NCBI GenBank assembly: GCA_006503475.1
Contig: RSEH01000121.1
Location: 1 to 64,000 of the forward strand
Direction: 5' to 3'
Length of the DNA: 64,000 nucleotides
Source of the DNA: Stentor roeselii
Taxonomy: Eukaryota > Ciliophora > Heterotrichea > Heterotrichida > Stentoridae
Each line of letters opens with the position of its first letter. The first letter of the stretch is position 1. Below are positions 9,801 through 18,640 of this stretch, in pieces. The position numbers and the translations under genes were made by a program. The notes under the pieces were generated by a model, which was not told the origin of the DNA, did no database searches, and was given only the letters and a program-made list of their open reading frames with translations.

Positions 9801-12800
9801 TCATCAGCTCTCGATCATTTCGTAAAATCCGGCGAACTAGGAATGAAAACCGGAATCGGAAAACTCGTAATGGACTCAGGCCGTGCAATGTTCAACACAA
9901 GTCTAAAAGCCCCAGCATCTGAAATCCTGATCGAGCCAATGGCCCGAATGGCTTCGATGCTCGTTCAGCTCAAAGACGACTCAGACCCTGACTTTTTGCT
10001 TCTTTTTTACAGGGCACTAATCGAGTCACTGACAAAGGCACAACAATGGGAAAAAGGCGAGAAAATCTTGGAAGAAGCCTTTTTGATAGTCCCCATGTCA
10101 CATCAAAAGTGGCTCTGGGAAGCCCAGATTGTTTTTCTGTCAAAACAAGGGAAAAATGTGTTGAATTACCTGCTTCGCATGAAAGAAAATAACCCCCTTC
10201 TCCAGGCGAAGATCTGGGTGAAACTTGCCAGGTCCTCTGTCGACAGCAAGGAAATCGACAGTTCTTATAAAAAAGCCTCGGATATCCTCGAAGGCAACGT
10301 CGAATGCTCTGAAATCCTCATCGAGTGGAGCACTTGGCTTCATTCCAGAGGTGAAGACGTCGTCGGTAAACTGAAACTTGCTGCTGAAATCCTCACAGGC
10401 ATCGAAAAAGAAGCAGAAGAAGACAATAAAAGTCAAAGTAGCTCAAATTCTCGACTTTCTAAAAGTTCTGGTCGAAGTTCTAGTAAAAAATCAGCAGTTT
10501 CAAAAAGTGCAGCTTCTAAGACTAAATCGAAAATAATGTCAAAAGATGAAGTTGATGGAAATCCTGATAAGTTAAATGTGACTCACTTTGATAGACTTAT
10601 CAGAATTTATATGATGTTAGGCGAGTTGGCTCCTAACGCGAATCGTCGAAAACAATACAGCCTCATCGCTTTTTCTTATGTTTTAAGGATACTTGAATTG
10701 ACCCTTGGAAGCTTTTCACGTGAAAAGCAGGACTGGCTGGAGTTTAAAATTCCTGATGAAATTTTCGCTGAACTGGAAAAACTTGAAGAAAGAGAAAAGC
10801 TGTGCAAGTTCGCTTTTGATAAAATTGAAGTCAGTCATTCGATGTTGAGGACACTGGCTGAGTGGCTTGATGAGGTCTTCATGCAACAATGGGAATGTCT
10901 CGTGCTTCTTGAGTATCTCAAGTCTTTTGCGAGACTTGTGCTGAAAAGTCACGCTTATGAATGGATTTATGCGTCTTGGAAACACCGGGTTTATAAAAAA
11001 ATCGGAATTGAAAAAGATTTTAACATTCCTTTTCCTAGGTTTTCACCTGAAGAGTCCCTGCATATGGCTGAAGAGCTGTTTAAAAGAGATGAAATCATTG
11101 AAAGTGAAAAAATCTTTAAAACATTAAAACCTTCTTTTTACCTCGGAAAGATCTTCATGCTTCAGGGAAAGAACAAACAAGCAATCCGCACTTTTCAGCT
11201 GTTATTAGAAGAAAAAACTTTAGAAAACTTGAAATTTTCAGCAGAAATTGCAAACTTTTTAATGATTTCTGGAAAGTTTCAAGATGGTTACTCACTTCTT
11301 CAACAAGTGATCGAGAAGCTCTCAACCTGCAAGTCAAACAACTCTTTAACAACCACCTGGGTGTTAACTTCCTGTCACTTAGGCCTAGCTTCTCTTTCCG
11401 CTGTTCAAGCAAGTTCTCCAATTAACACCCTAGACGAAAAAAGCCGTTTCAAAAGCCAGCTTCAAGAAAGTTTAAAATTTTTCCTTCAGACAGCAAAGAT
11501 GAAAGGTTGTAGTGCGAGTCACATTTACCAATATCTATCAATTCATGACTTTTTAAGCAGAAAGATCGAAAACAAGCTGGTTTCTGGAATCAATCGCAAC
11601 GTGATGACGAAAAGACTTGAAAGACTTGGCCGTCTTCGAAATTTTCTTACTGTCTGCAGTTCTCTCTGCGTCGACCTTCTTGATATCGACTTGTTCGGCG
11701 AGGGTCAGGCCATCAGCGGGTTGATTGACTGGAAAATCGGAGAAGTGACGATGATGGCGGAGGTGATGCGGAAAGAGCTGGTAAAGAGAAGTTCTTATGA
11801 CAATGTGATCACCAAGTACCTCGATGAAATGGACCTACTTGTGCAAGAAGAAAATCGAAAACAGTCAAAAAATGACTCAGTTGGAGAGATCATTGATGAA
11901 GGCATTGAAAGTGTCTTGAAGTACCTGGAAAATGCTTTGGTTAAAGTAAGACCTACTGTTCCTATTTACCCGATGATACAGAATTCTATGTGCTTCGCTA
12001 AGTACTTGAATCATGAAGAATTTTCAATGCCGGAACAGGTCTTTTCTTTGAGATTCCCTTTCGCACTTTATAAGTATTTTTTACTTGCCCTGCAGGTAAA
12101 GGGCGAAGGAGGTGAAGGTTTCGCTAATCTTGCATTTTTACAGCACTCCAGGTGTCGTGAACACCTTCTTTCCCTGTTCTTACAAAAAGGAAAACCTTGG
12201 CTTAAAGACCGCCTTCTTCTCTCTCTTCTCTACCCTGCAAGTGTCCAGTCCAGTCTTTGCCATCAGCCAAACAATGAAACTTTTTTATCTTCTTCAAATG
12301 TTTTTAAAAACTTGTCATGGAAACCGAATTTTGATGACATGAAAGAACATTGTCAAGCCAACTCAGCAGTTTTAATTCTTCAGTTTTCAGTCGATATCGC
12401 TGATATCTACGCTGGACTCATGATTCTAGATAAAGAAAAAAATCCCAGGTATTGGGTAAATGTTAAAAAAATTTCTAGTGAAGACCAGAAGGAATTAATT
12501 GCTCTTCAAGAAAAGTTCAGGGTGTTCAAAGGATTCACTTTAAAAGACCCCATCTCTGATGAGGAAGATCAAGATCGACATTGGGCTGAGGCTGAAAGAA
12601 AACTTGAAGAAATCAATGTGAAAATGAGAAGTTTATTCAGTTGGCTTGATGTGCTTCATGAGCAGTTGAACCCTGAAAGTCCTGTCGAAGTTTTAGAAGA
12701 ACACCCTGCGAAAAAGAAACAAGCTGCTCCGGCGAAGGGGAAAGCTGAAGATAAAGCTGCTGATTCTGGATTACCTGTTCCTTCCAGTGGCGTTGCGACT

Positions 12801-13457
12801 CTTTATCTTTGTGTTGATTCGAGGTTTATTGAACTGCCTTGGGAAATATTAACACCTGTTGCTTTGGTTCCTATTATTGTTAGGGACTTTTCTATGGTTA
12901 GCTTGGACTATCGACTGTCTCACTCGAGTAACTTCACAAAAGATACTTTGAAATATATCATTGAAAAACCGGCGGAACCTAAGGCTTCGGAACTTTCTGA
13001 TAAACTCTGTAATGAACTTAATACTGCTAAGTTTGATGGAAACCGAGTGACTTCAGCAGGTCAATGGGAAAAAATTTGCAGTTCTGCAGGTCTTTTAGTA
13101 AATGTCCAAAACTCTGGAATAGACCTGCAGATCTGTAGTTCCCTTTCCTCAGTCAACAGTTGCAAAGCATTACTAGTTTTAGATTCCTTCAACACCTTAA
13201 AGAGATACATGAAAAAAACAGTACCCGCAGAGAGTGGAATAGTAGAAATGATGAGTTTACTTGGATGCAACTCAATCATTCACAATACTTGGAGTCTCCC
13301 TCCAGCTCTTGCTTGCGAAGGTGTGAGTCACATTTGGAAATACTTGAGTACAGGTCAAAGTTTAGGAGGAGCTGTGTATAAATGGAAACAAGGATTACGG
13401 CCAGTTTTTGCTTTATCGATCCAACAGTACGGTTTGCCTTTCTTAAGAATTGCCTAA
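6885..13457 (+). CDS. CFAP46: CFAP46, central-pair C1d projection protein
   Basis: 2190 residues, the largest gene here, without introns that interrupt the frame. CFAP46 is a TPR-type scaffold of the C1d projection of the ciliary central pair. The N-terminal 250 residues carry its hallmark order: a YFQYPSPLDQFYIRALLTYG segment, KYTFLVYNTSVAVWNILRPM, then a WRVRFLQALSNAYLDADRK helix pair. Helical repeats continue to about residue 1950, interrupted by a Ser/Lys-rich linker near 1190-1215. The C-terminal 220 residues begin with RFIELPWEILTP and look like a degenerate CHAT fold. Length agrees with the family (about 2500). Start taken at 6885 (AATAAAATGG), not an upstream in-frame ATG at 6804 inside the previous gene. 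Confidence 0.9.
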   Translation: MASIEEYKVRALLDEVKYLWTNRETDQTYPEKARKLFDEADISLRSKSRTVSQQFSLQLLVLLSETGMMLEDRNEVSERTLDLYFQYPSPLDQFYIRALLTYGQLQASKVRSRLIKGQDAIDQTKQAYTFIQKAIETIIKPENKQKYTFLVYNTSVAVWNILRPMLLPGFSKSFIENLEKVSAMLEEIDDIDVSWRVRFLQALSNAYLDADRKADAQKVLDKIFDIMKRKGQVNYIEVLLRMKVHVNKENAGIVGGLRKEAETSKSDLKFFIAAQQIRSGGIPDPQVEKELQALLQLKPGAEGLAELGRAALQYNLLSIAKQCLEGVESSRQPSLRARVWHEYSKAEYLVKEAPEQIDKSTGMKFTPAQLKAKECERRVDALKIVDRAMVANKRLNDPGVTTEGCILIWNIGKPLLTPSNRENVYKAFQTASSYLESLDSPLHELRIFIHMELAKYELEQGFIAKAESQISKASALDATNFKLPTTANEHENPKSLQRPYERMLFPISKKLELKKNIYKEPERLFEQALLDIENARNMKNQAARETVLKKAADKILKDFELQEKMEDDLVEEEKQEKAKIKKFQSYKDLKLKFLISGDLADVAFDTQLFDLALSMAEFSLSHEWDVNKEPELIAMQANSHFIIARCKAQKVITIGFEPGFAGGVAFEANPTDVTEQCPDEVNDLRKQILGHVKQGAKLGVSISQPWICFNAGVTFWNIYLNVVRYSLFEKYIFNEAVETMKNLVETMNSQIEKQALSMQPGVLAAFNKSTDLKYPHKLQILSEIGIMLCKVLYSSNSIDEGVKICDMLLTKPIGPQYRKELERLKGACIAIKAPAAQKGGSKPSDSGTGEVLSLMESAKAAKKDPSKKAFFLDCLKKANTTLQSWTANETDENELILHAELWCKLGRQTFDSGELNKLALLCAQRALTYKEKGSARQRRLSWYSVAEFLYGEVLVALVDEKKQEKESQNALKSSALDHFVKSGELGMKTGIGKLVMDSGRAMFNTSLKAPASEILIEPMARMASMLVQLKDDSDPDFLLLFYRALIESLTKAQQWEKGEKILEEAFLIVPMSHQKWLWEAQIVFLSKQGKNVLNYLLRMKENNPLLQAKIWVKLARSSVDSKEIDSSYKKASDILEGNVECSEILIEWSTWLHSRGEDVVGKLKLAAEILTGIEKEAEEDNKSQSSSNSRLSKSSGRSSSKKSAVSKSAASKTKSKIMSKDEVDGNPDKLNVTHFDRLIRIYMMLGELAPNANRRKQYSLIAFSYVLRILELTLGSFSREKQDWLEFKIPDEIFAELEKLEEREKLCKFAFDKIEVSHSMLRTLAEWLDEVFMQQWECLVLLEYLKSFARLVLKSHAYEWIYASWKHRVYKKIGIEKDFNIPFPRFSPEESLHMAEELFKRDEIIESEKIFKTLKPSFYLGKIFMLQGKNKQAIRTFQLLLEEKTLENLKFSAEIANFLMISGKFQDGYSLLQQVIEKLSTCKSNNSLTTTWVLTSCHLGLASLSAVQASSPINTLDEKSRFKSQLQESLKFFLQTAKMKGCSASHIYQYLSIHDFLSRKIENKLVSGINRNVMTKRLERLGRLRNFLTVCSSLCVDLLDIDLFGEGQAISGLIDWKIGEVTMMAEVMRKELVKRSSYDNVITKYLDEMDLLVQEENRKQSKNDSVGEIIDEGIESVLKYLENALVKVRPTVPIYPMIQNSMCFAKYLNHEEFSMPEQVFSLRFPFALYKYFLLALQVKGEGGEGFANLAFLQHSRCREHLLSLFLQKGKPWLKDRLLLSLLYPASVQSSLCHQPNNETFLSSSNVFKNLSWKPNFDDMKEHCQANSAVLILQFSVDIADIYAGLMILDKEKNPRYWVNVKKISSEDQKELIALQEKFRVFKGFTLKDPISDEEDQDRHWAEAERKLEEINVKMRSLFSWLDVLHEQLNPESPVEVLEEHPAKKKQAAPAKGKAEDKAADSGLPVPSSGVATLYLCVDSRFIELPWEILTPVALVPIIVRDFSMVSLDYRLSHSSNFTKDTLKYIIEKPAEPKASELSDKLCNELNTAKFDGNRVTSAGQWEKICSSAGLLVNVQNSGIDLQICSSLSSVNSCKALLVLDSFNTLKRYMKKTVPAESGIVEMMSLLGCNSIIHNTWSLPPALACEGVSHIWKYLSTGQSLGGAVYKWKQGLRPVFALSIQQYGLPFLRIA

Positions 13458-13752
13458 GGATAATATTTTAATTATCTTCCTGTTAATACTAAATTTCCAC
13501 AACTTTTAAACCAAAACCATCTCAATTGAATATAAACTGAAAAAAATCATCATATCAGAAAATTCCCTTATGTTAAATTAAAACAAAAATTTAACAGTAA
13601 AACCAAATAAATGTTAAAATTTTCACAACCCAAGTAAATCTGAGTAACCGCTAACTTTAAATACGAATTAAATTTCAACCTTCCAACCCATTCCTATAAA
13701 CCCACTTTTCAATCCTTCAAAACATTCAAATTTCAGTTAACCTCTGATAAAA

Positions 13753-14571
13753 ATGACTTCAAAGTCAAGAACCAGCAGTGTGCACGATAACTACTCCGAC
13801 CTTCGAAACGAAAGCGTGAGTGAAGTGCGAGTATCACTAAGTCAACTGCGAGCTCATTCTCAATCAGTGCAGCATCGTTCTTACTCCAACATCGCCGACA
13901 GTTTATTGAGCCGTCATCGTAAATCCCAGTCAAAGATAAGCGACCAGCGAATTCGTCGAAAGTCTTTAGACTTCTCAGACTACACCTTCACTCCAAGCAT
14001 CAGCCGAAAGCGCTACAAAGTGTCGAGGCCGAAAAACACTAAAAAAGTGCAGGACATCTACGACAGCATCGTCAGAAAGAAGCAGGATAAACGAGAAGAA
14101 CTCAGCAAATTACTTAAACCTCGAGATGTCATTGAAAGACCTGACTTGAACAATGCTAAAGAACTCTTTAATTCCAGGACAGTGAATAAAAAGATGGAAA
14201 ACAAAGAAAATCCTTTGAAAATGAAATTGATTGACAAGACTAAATTCTTTAAAAAAAAAAGAGAAATGGAAATTCAGGAATCTGATAATGAAAAAATCAG
14301 GAAATCTTTGAAAGAATGCTCGTTTAGACCTGATTTAAGTAAAAAGGAAAGGAAAGGGTTCACTTCTGTTGCGAATTTTTCTATTGCTTGTGAATCGAGA
14401 ACTGGGAAAAAAGTGGGACTTAGTCGTCAGAGCTCGATGTCGAGGACTAGCTCGTATTCAAAGATTTCTCCTGATGAGCAAAGTGTTAGTTTTCGGGAAG
14501 GATTTGATGTTAAAAGGATTTTGAATAAGTCAAAACCCATGATTAGATATAATTTGGTATCTAAAGGTTAA
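13753..14571 (+). CDS. basic Ser/Arg-rich protein, function unknown
   Basis: 272 residues, strongly basic with many Ser-Arg and Lys-Arg pairs. It contains two short motifs of the 'aromatic-x-Pro' type, DYTFTPSISRKR (about 75) and CSFRPDLSKKE (about 195), of a kind often repeated in cytoskeletal proteins of ciliates. Short helical segments lie between them (VQDIYDSIVRKKQDKREELS). No catalytic domain, TM or signal. Start context is GATAAAAATG. A cytoskeletal or basal-body role is a guess only. Confidence 0.6.
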   Translation: MTSKSRTSSVHDNYSDLRNESVSEVRVSLSQLRAHSQSVQHRSYSNIADSLLSRHRKSQSKISDQRIRRKSLDFSDYTFTPSISRKRYKVSRPKNTKKVQDIYDSIVRKKQDKREELSKLLKPRDVIERPDLNNAKELFNSRTVNKKMENKENPLKMKLIDKTKFFKKKREMEIQESDNEKIRKSLKECSFRPDLSKKERKGFTSVANFSIACESRTGKKVGLSRQSSMSRTSSYSKISPDEQSVSFREGFDVKRILNKSKPMIRYNLVSKG

Positions 14572-15118
14572 ATGGTTTACTTTTTATGGAAGTTTTTAGA
14601 TGATGTGAATTCAGATGTCATATTGGAATTGTTTGAGGATTTAACAAATTATTATAGATCTCTTTTTGGAGGCTTTTATGGAATTTCAATTGTTTTTTGA
14701 TATAAGGACTTGGAGAGTTAATGAATTTACCTATTTGGCTTTCAAAAATGGTAAACAAAGCTTTTATTAGTCTAAAATAATTACAGAAACTCTTTAAGTT
14801 ATTTATAAAGCTTTATTTGCCTTCAACCTAATCTTGCTATTTTTTTAGACTTAGTCATAACAGAATAGTTTTAACTCTTTTATGACAAATTCTTAAATTC
14901 CTTCACCAAAAAAACATCTTCAAGTAATTTCAAACAAAATTTCAACATTTCCCAATATTTTCTTCTCAATCTTCACGAAAAATCGTCCAAAATCCTGAAT
15001 TTCTTTCGCTGAGCATATAAAAATAATTTTAATAATAACAAAAAAAAATGTCCAACCAAAATTTGAATTTTTATTCAGATCCTTGCTGATTAAGTCTCAA
15101 ACTATTAAAGATTAAGTA
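14572..15118 (+). other. noncoding gap with a possible kelch-like remnant
   Basis: 547 nt. Directly after the preceding stop, 14572-14700 is open (MVYFLWKFLDDVNSDV..., 42 codons) and contains YRSLFGGFYGISIVF. A frame shifted by one base then reads FDIRTWRVNEFTYLAF to a stop at 14768-14770. Together the two resemble one kelch repeat (hydrophobic-FGG...then D-x-x-T-x-x-W). No complete gene can be built around it, so it is probably a decayed fragment. From 14771 to 15118 the DNA is AT-rich and I see nothing in it. Confidence 0.3.
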
Positions 15119-15586
15119 TTAACAACATTCAAATATATTCGGGAGAGTCACCTGGACCTGTGGAACTCCAATTGGGGGAAGATCACAAAGCTCAACAGGT
15201 ATTCCTGTATTACCTAAGTGATACCTTGAGTCATCTAGCATTTCTTCTAAAAAGCACTCTGGTTGTTGGGCCGATGCGGTTTTGATATAGTTTTTAACCT
15301 CTCTGTGGATTCGCTTATGATAGGAAAGTTGACTACTTTGCCTGAAATACTTTCCACAGCCCGGCTCGTTACACTTATAAGGTTTTTGGCCTGTATGAGT
15401 GTAAAAATGCTCTTTTAGGCTTTGCTGACTCCCTAAAACACGTCTACACTTCTTGCATCTGTATCCGATTATTGAGTTATTTTCGAATTCTGAGTGATCC
15501 TCAGAGAGATGCTTTTGAAGGCTAGCTTCGTTTCGAAAAGTCTTTCGACAATTGGAAGAAGTGCAAGCAAGATAAGTGGTTTTCAT
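15119..15586 (-). CDS. C2H2 zinc-finger protein
   Basis: 155 residues. It holds C2H2 fingers at about 5-31 (C-x4-C...H-x4-H, with SSNCRKTFRNEASLQKH), 43-65 (CKKCRRVLGSQQSLKEHFYTH) and 71-95 (CNEPGCGKYFRQSSQLSYHKRIH). The second and third are joined by the classical linker TGQKPYKC. The C-terminal 60 residues have no finger. Such proteins bind DNA in the nucleus, usually as transcription factors; the target cannot be read from the sequence. ATG in AAATTAAATG. Stop TAA. Confidence 0.88.
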   Translation of the reverse strand: MKTTYLACTSSNCRKTFRNEASLQKHLSEDHSEFENNSIIGYRCKKCRRVLGSQQSLKEHFYTHTGQKPYKCNEPGCGKYFRQSSQLSYHKRIHREVKNYIKTASAQQPECFLEEMLDDSRYHLGNTGIPVELCDLPPIGVPQVQVTLPNIFECC

Positions 15587-16163
15587 TTAATTTTATTTAT
15601 AATGGTCAATTTTTGCGGTAGGTTAATATTAATAGTTTATCTTAAGGGCTGAGTTGGAAAAAATAAGGAATTTAAAATTTGGAGACTTGAAATTAGAAGG
15701 CTTTTGTGAAAACTTGACTGGAGTTTGGGAATAATTCAAATTTTTATCGTAAATAAGGAGAAAATTAGAAAATATGGAGGTTTAGTAGGAATTTAGATTT
15801 TTATGAGAAACTATTTAAATTTCCACTAATCTATGAGGGGTAGTAGACTTGATTTAGAATTTTTACTTAGATTTTGTGAATCTCATCACGTAAAAGAAGT
15901 TATAATATTTATTAACTTTTTTTTTCGTGACAAATTCAGAATTTTTGAATATTTAAGAAGTTTTCTTGACAATCAATTTCAAGACTTTCAAGATTAGATG
16001 ACTCAAATCACAATAAAAAGTTTTTCCTTTTTTAATCAATTTGATTAGTTCCAAGCGAAGACATTTATTATGCTTATACTAAGTATACCTTAAAAACTCA
16101 ATTTTCAAGGTCTTATAAGAATAATGAAAAATCTTGTAAAATTTTACTCAAGATATTATAATA
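15587..16163. other. noncoding gap, AT-rich
   Basis: 577 nt between a zinc-finger gene and an unknown small gene that point away from each other. The + strand changes from G/T-rich (about 15640-15860) to more balanced AT-rich sequence. It is a shared upstream region. I see no RNA gene, repeat or remnant frame. Confidence 0.6.
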
Positions 16164-16559
16164 ATGCCTACTACTCATAAAAGGCGTACTGCTATTTTGA
16201 AGGACAACCACAGACTCGAAGCTCAAGAACAAAAACCAGATCAAAAGATAATAAAACATCGAAGGATAGTTTCAGACCAGCTTACATTGTTCAAGATAAA
16301 AACAGTTAGAATCATCAATAAGAAGGAAGTTGTCTGTCGGTCCAAAAGCAAAAGGTACACTTTAGATGTCCATCTTACACACAAAGAACCTATTAAAATG
16401 ACTGCTGCTCTAAAAAAATCGTCTTCTTACTACATTGATCTTTTATCTCCAATAACCCCAGGCACATTCAATTTTAAAAATCACTTAATAGATACTACCA
16501 AAAACTTAGATGGAACTATAGCAGAGCTAGTGAAAGATCTTCGAAGATTGCGTAATTAG
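16164..16559 (+). CDS. small basic protein, function unknown
   Basis: 131 residues, basic in the N-terminal two thirds (THKRRTAILKDNHRLEAQEQ, then KTVRIINKKEVVCRSKSKRY), with a more hydrophobic C-terminal third (YYIDLLSPITPGTFNFKNHL). No family recognised, no TM, no signal peptide. The start is in ATAATAATGCC after an AT-rich leader. Stop TAG. Codon use is like the neighbours, which supports a real gene. Confidence 0.55.
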   Translation: MPTTHKRRTAILKDNHRLEAQEQKPDQKIIKHRRIVSDQLTLFKIKTVRIINKKEVVCRSKSKRYTLDVHLTHKEPIKMTAALKKSSSYYIDLLSPITPGTFNFKNHLIDTTKNLDGTIAELVKDLRRLRN

Positions 16560-16817
16560 TTTAATTTGACTTCAACACATATTTACACTAATTTCTTTGA
16601 TTCATGAATTCTAAGATTCAATGAAAAAGGTTGAAAGACCAAAGATGATAAATTTGCATTGATTCCTTAATGATAAAAATAATCAAAATTATTTTCTTAA
16701 TAAATTTACTCTCTTATTTGGTATTAGAACTAAAATAAACCCTTAGTTAAAAAACATTATACAATAAAACCTAAATAAATTCAACCTTAATCCCTATTAT
16801 TAGAGTAAAAGTTTAAT

Positions 16818-18206
16818 TTATCGATGATATAAAATATTACTTGCATTTCTTCCAAATGTTGAATTCGAGTTACCCCCTCGAACAATCCTTTGCCCAGGAA
16901 GGACCTTCGGAAGATAAGATCCGATAGGATTGATGATTGGGTCATGTTTATTCAAATCCATGGCTTTAAACCTGGTTTTTTCAGGGTACCCTGAAAAACT
17001 TTTGCTTACAGAATGAAAAGAGTCACTCGAAAACTCAGTATCTCTCACTTCTCTCTTATCAAAAGCATTTTCTCTGAAAACCCTTTCAAAAGAATGCTTC
17101 AAAGGACTCTCAGAGTTATGAATTCCAGGAATACCGACGAAAGCGACAGGTTTTTGATTGCTTACCTGCTGTAAAAGTTTTTGATTTATTTGTTTTTCGA
17201 CAGGATCCATATAAATACCTTCAAGATTCTTCTGTTTTTCATCAAGTTGTTTCTCTAAAAAATTTTTAAGGTCATTCATTTTTTTCCTTTTTTCTTCAAA
17301 GAGACTTTTTTGCTGACTTTTTTCATTCTGGGCAAGATTTTTTGCGATTTCTTGTTCTTTGAAGCCTTCTTGCAACTCATTTAGTCTTTTTTGGTGTTTT
17401 TCATGAATTTGTCGATCGAGTTCATATCGCATGTCACTAAAAGCTTTTTTCCTTATCATTTCATCATGTTTTTCCCTGTCAACCAGTTTTTCCAGGCTGA
17501 TTTTTTCCCATTCTTGGTTTCTTTTTTGTATTAAGTCCTGGTGAAACCTATCTTTTTCAATAACTGGCTGAAAAAGTTTTGATTTTTCTTCTAAAGTAGC
17601 GAGTTTTTTATCATAAAAATTTTTAAAGCTCTGTTCACGAATTTTCATTTCTTCCATGTTTTTTTCTATCATTTTTCGTTCTTTTTCTTTTTCTGCTTCA
17701 ATTTTGCTGAATTTTTCCTTTTTCAGCTGATTTGCTTGGTTTATAAGTTTTTGTTGTTCGTGGATTATTTTGTTTTTTAGTGAAGCTTCTTCAGTTTTGC
17801 GTTTTTGTTCGAATTCTAAAGATTCTCTTATTCGAAGGTTTTCGATTTCTCTTTCTTTTTGCAGGTCTTGCTGAAGTTTTTTACGTTTTAGGTGTTCTTC
17901 GTCTTTATTGGCGAGAAGGAAGACTTTTTCGTATTTTCGGTCAGCGTTTTTTAAGTCTTTTTCATGTCTCTTCATGACTTCGCTTTGCTCTTTTAGGTAG
18001 TTTCTTTGGTCTTTCAAGTCGTCGTAGACTTCGATCATGTTCAGATGTTTTTGGTAAATTTGTTTATCGAGTTCTTCTTTGTATTTGATCATTGATTTTT
18101 TTTTTATTTCTTCTTCTTGTTTTAGTAAAATTTTAGAGGTTTCGTCTTGGGCTTTGATAACTGCTGACCATTCTGCTTCGCTTTTCTTGGGGTAGCCTTT
18201 TGACAT
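16818..18206 (-). CDS. coiled-coil protein with repeated L-D-x-Q-I-x-x-K-H motif
   Basis: 462 residues. Residues 10-340 are continuous charged helix (E, K, Q, R). A motif recurs in two places: ELDKQIYQKHLNMIEVYDDL near 50 and ELDRQIHEKHQKRLNELQEG near 275. Similar charged helical proteins are common in ciliary and basal-body proteomes, but no named family is recognised. The C-terminus is not helical and ends in a Pro/Gly/Asn-rich segment (LPKVLPGQRIVRGGNSNSTF). Start moved to an internal Met in AATTAAAATG; an in-frame Met lies nine codons upstream. Confidence 0.7.
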   Translation of the reverse strand: MSKGYPKKSEAEWSAVIKAQDETSKILLKQEEEIKKKSMIKYKEELDKQIYQKHLNMIEVYDDLKDQRNYLKEQSEVMKRHEKDLKNADRKYEKVFLLANKDEEHLKRKKLQQDLQKEREIENLRIRESLEFEQKRKTEEASLKNKIIHEQQKLINQANQLKKEKFSKIEAEKEKERKMIEKNMEEMKIREQSFKNFYDKKLATLEEKSKLFQPVIEKDRFHQDLIQKRNQEWEKISLEKLVDREKHDEMIRKKAFSDMRYELDRQIHEKHQKRLNELQEGFKEQEIAKNLAQNEKSQQKSLFEEKRKKMNDLKNFLEKQLDEKQKNLEGIYMDPVEKQINQKLLQQVSNQKPVAFVGIPGIHNSESPLKHSFERVFRENAFDKREVRDTEFSSDSFHSVSKSFSGYPEKTRFKAMDLNKHDPIINPIGSYLPKVLPGQRIVRGGNSNSTFGRNASNILYHR

Positions 18207-18640
18207 TTTAATTATTATGGAGGTTAGGATCAATTTTTTTTAAATTTTGGAGAGTTTCGAGCAATGTTTTTTTTTGTAGGTGCTATTTGAAGATTACATT
18301 TAAATTAAAGATTCTAGTTGAATTTTTGTTATTATAGTTGAAGATTATGTCGAAATTTTAGATTTAAGTTGAACTTTAAGTTTTTATATTTAAGATTATA
18401 TTTAAGTAAAAGATTTTATTTGAATTAAGTAATTATCATCGAAGATTCTATTTATATTAAAGAATTAAGTTATCTGAAAACAATTTAACTCATTGATTAA
18501 CACTGATCCTAAAAATGACATAAAAAATCTATAATTTTCTGAAATTCTTTCAAAAATAAAAAAATCAACCAATAATTCCATCCACTATAATCATCAAAGA
18601 TCAACCCAATTAAATAAAAACCTAATCTCTACAAAAATCA
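18207..18640. repeat. noncoding gap with degenerate AAGATT-TATTT-AATTAAAG repeats
   Basis: 434 nt upstream of the coiled-coil gene. Between about 18285 and 18470 a word close to AAGATTATATTTAAATTAAAG recurs four or five times in imperfect form, for example GAAGATTACATTTAAATTAA, TTAAGATTATATTTAAGTAA and GAAGATTCTATTTATATTAA, at spacings of about 40-60 nt. The rest (18470-18640) is plain AT-rich. It may be nothing more than a decayed simple tandem array. Confidence 0.4.
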
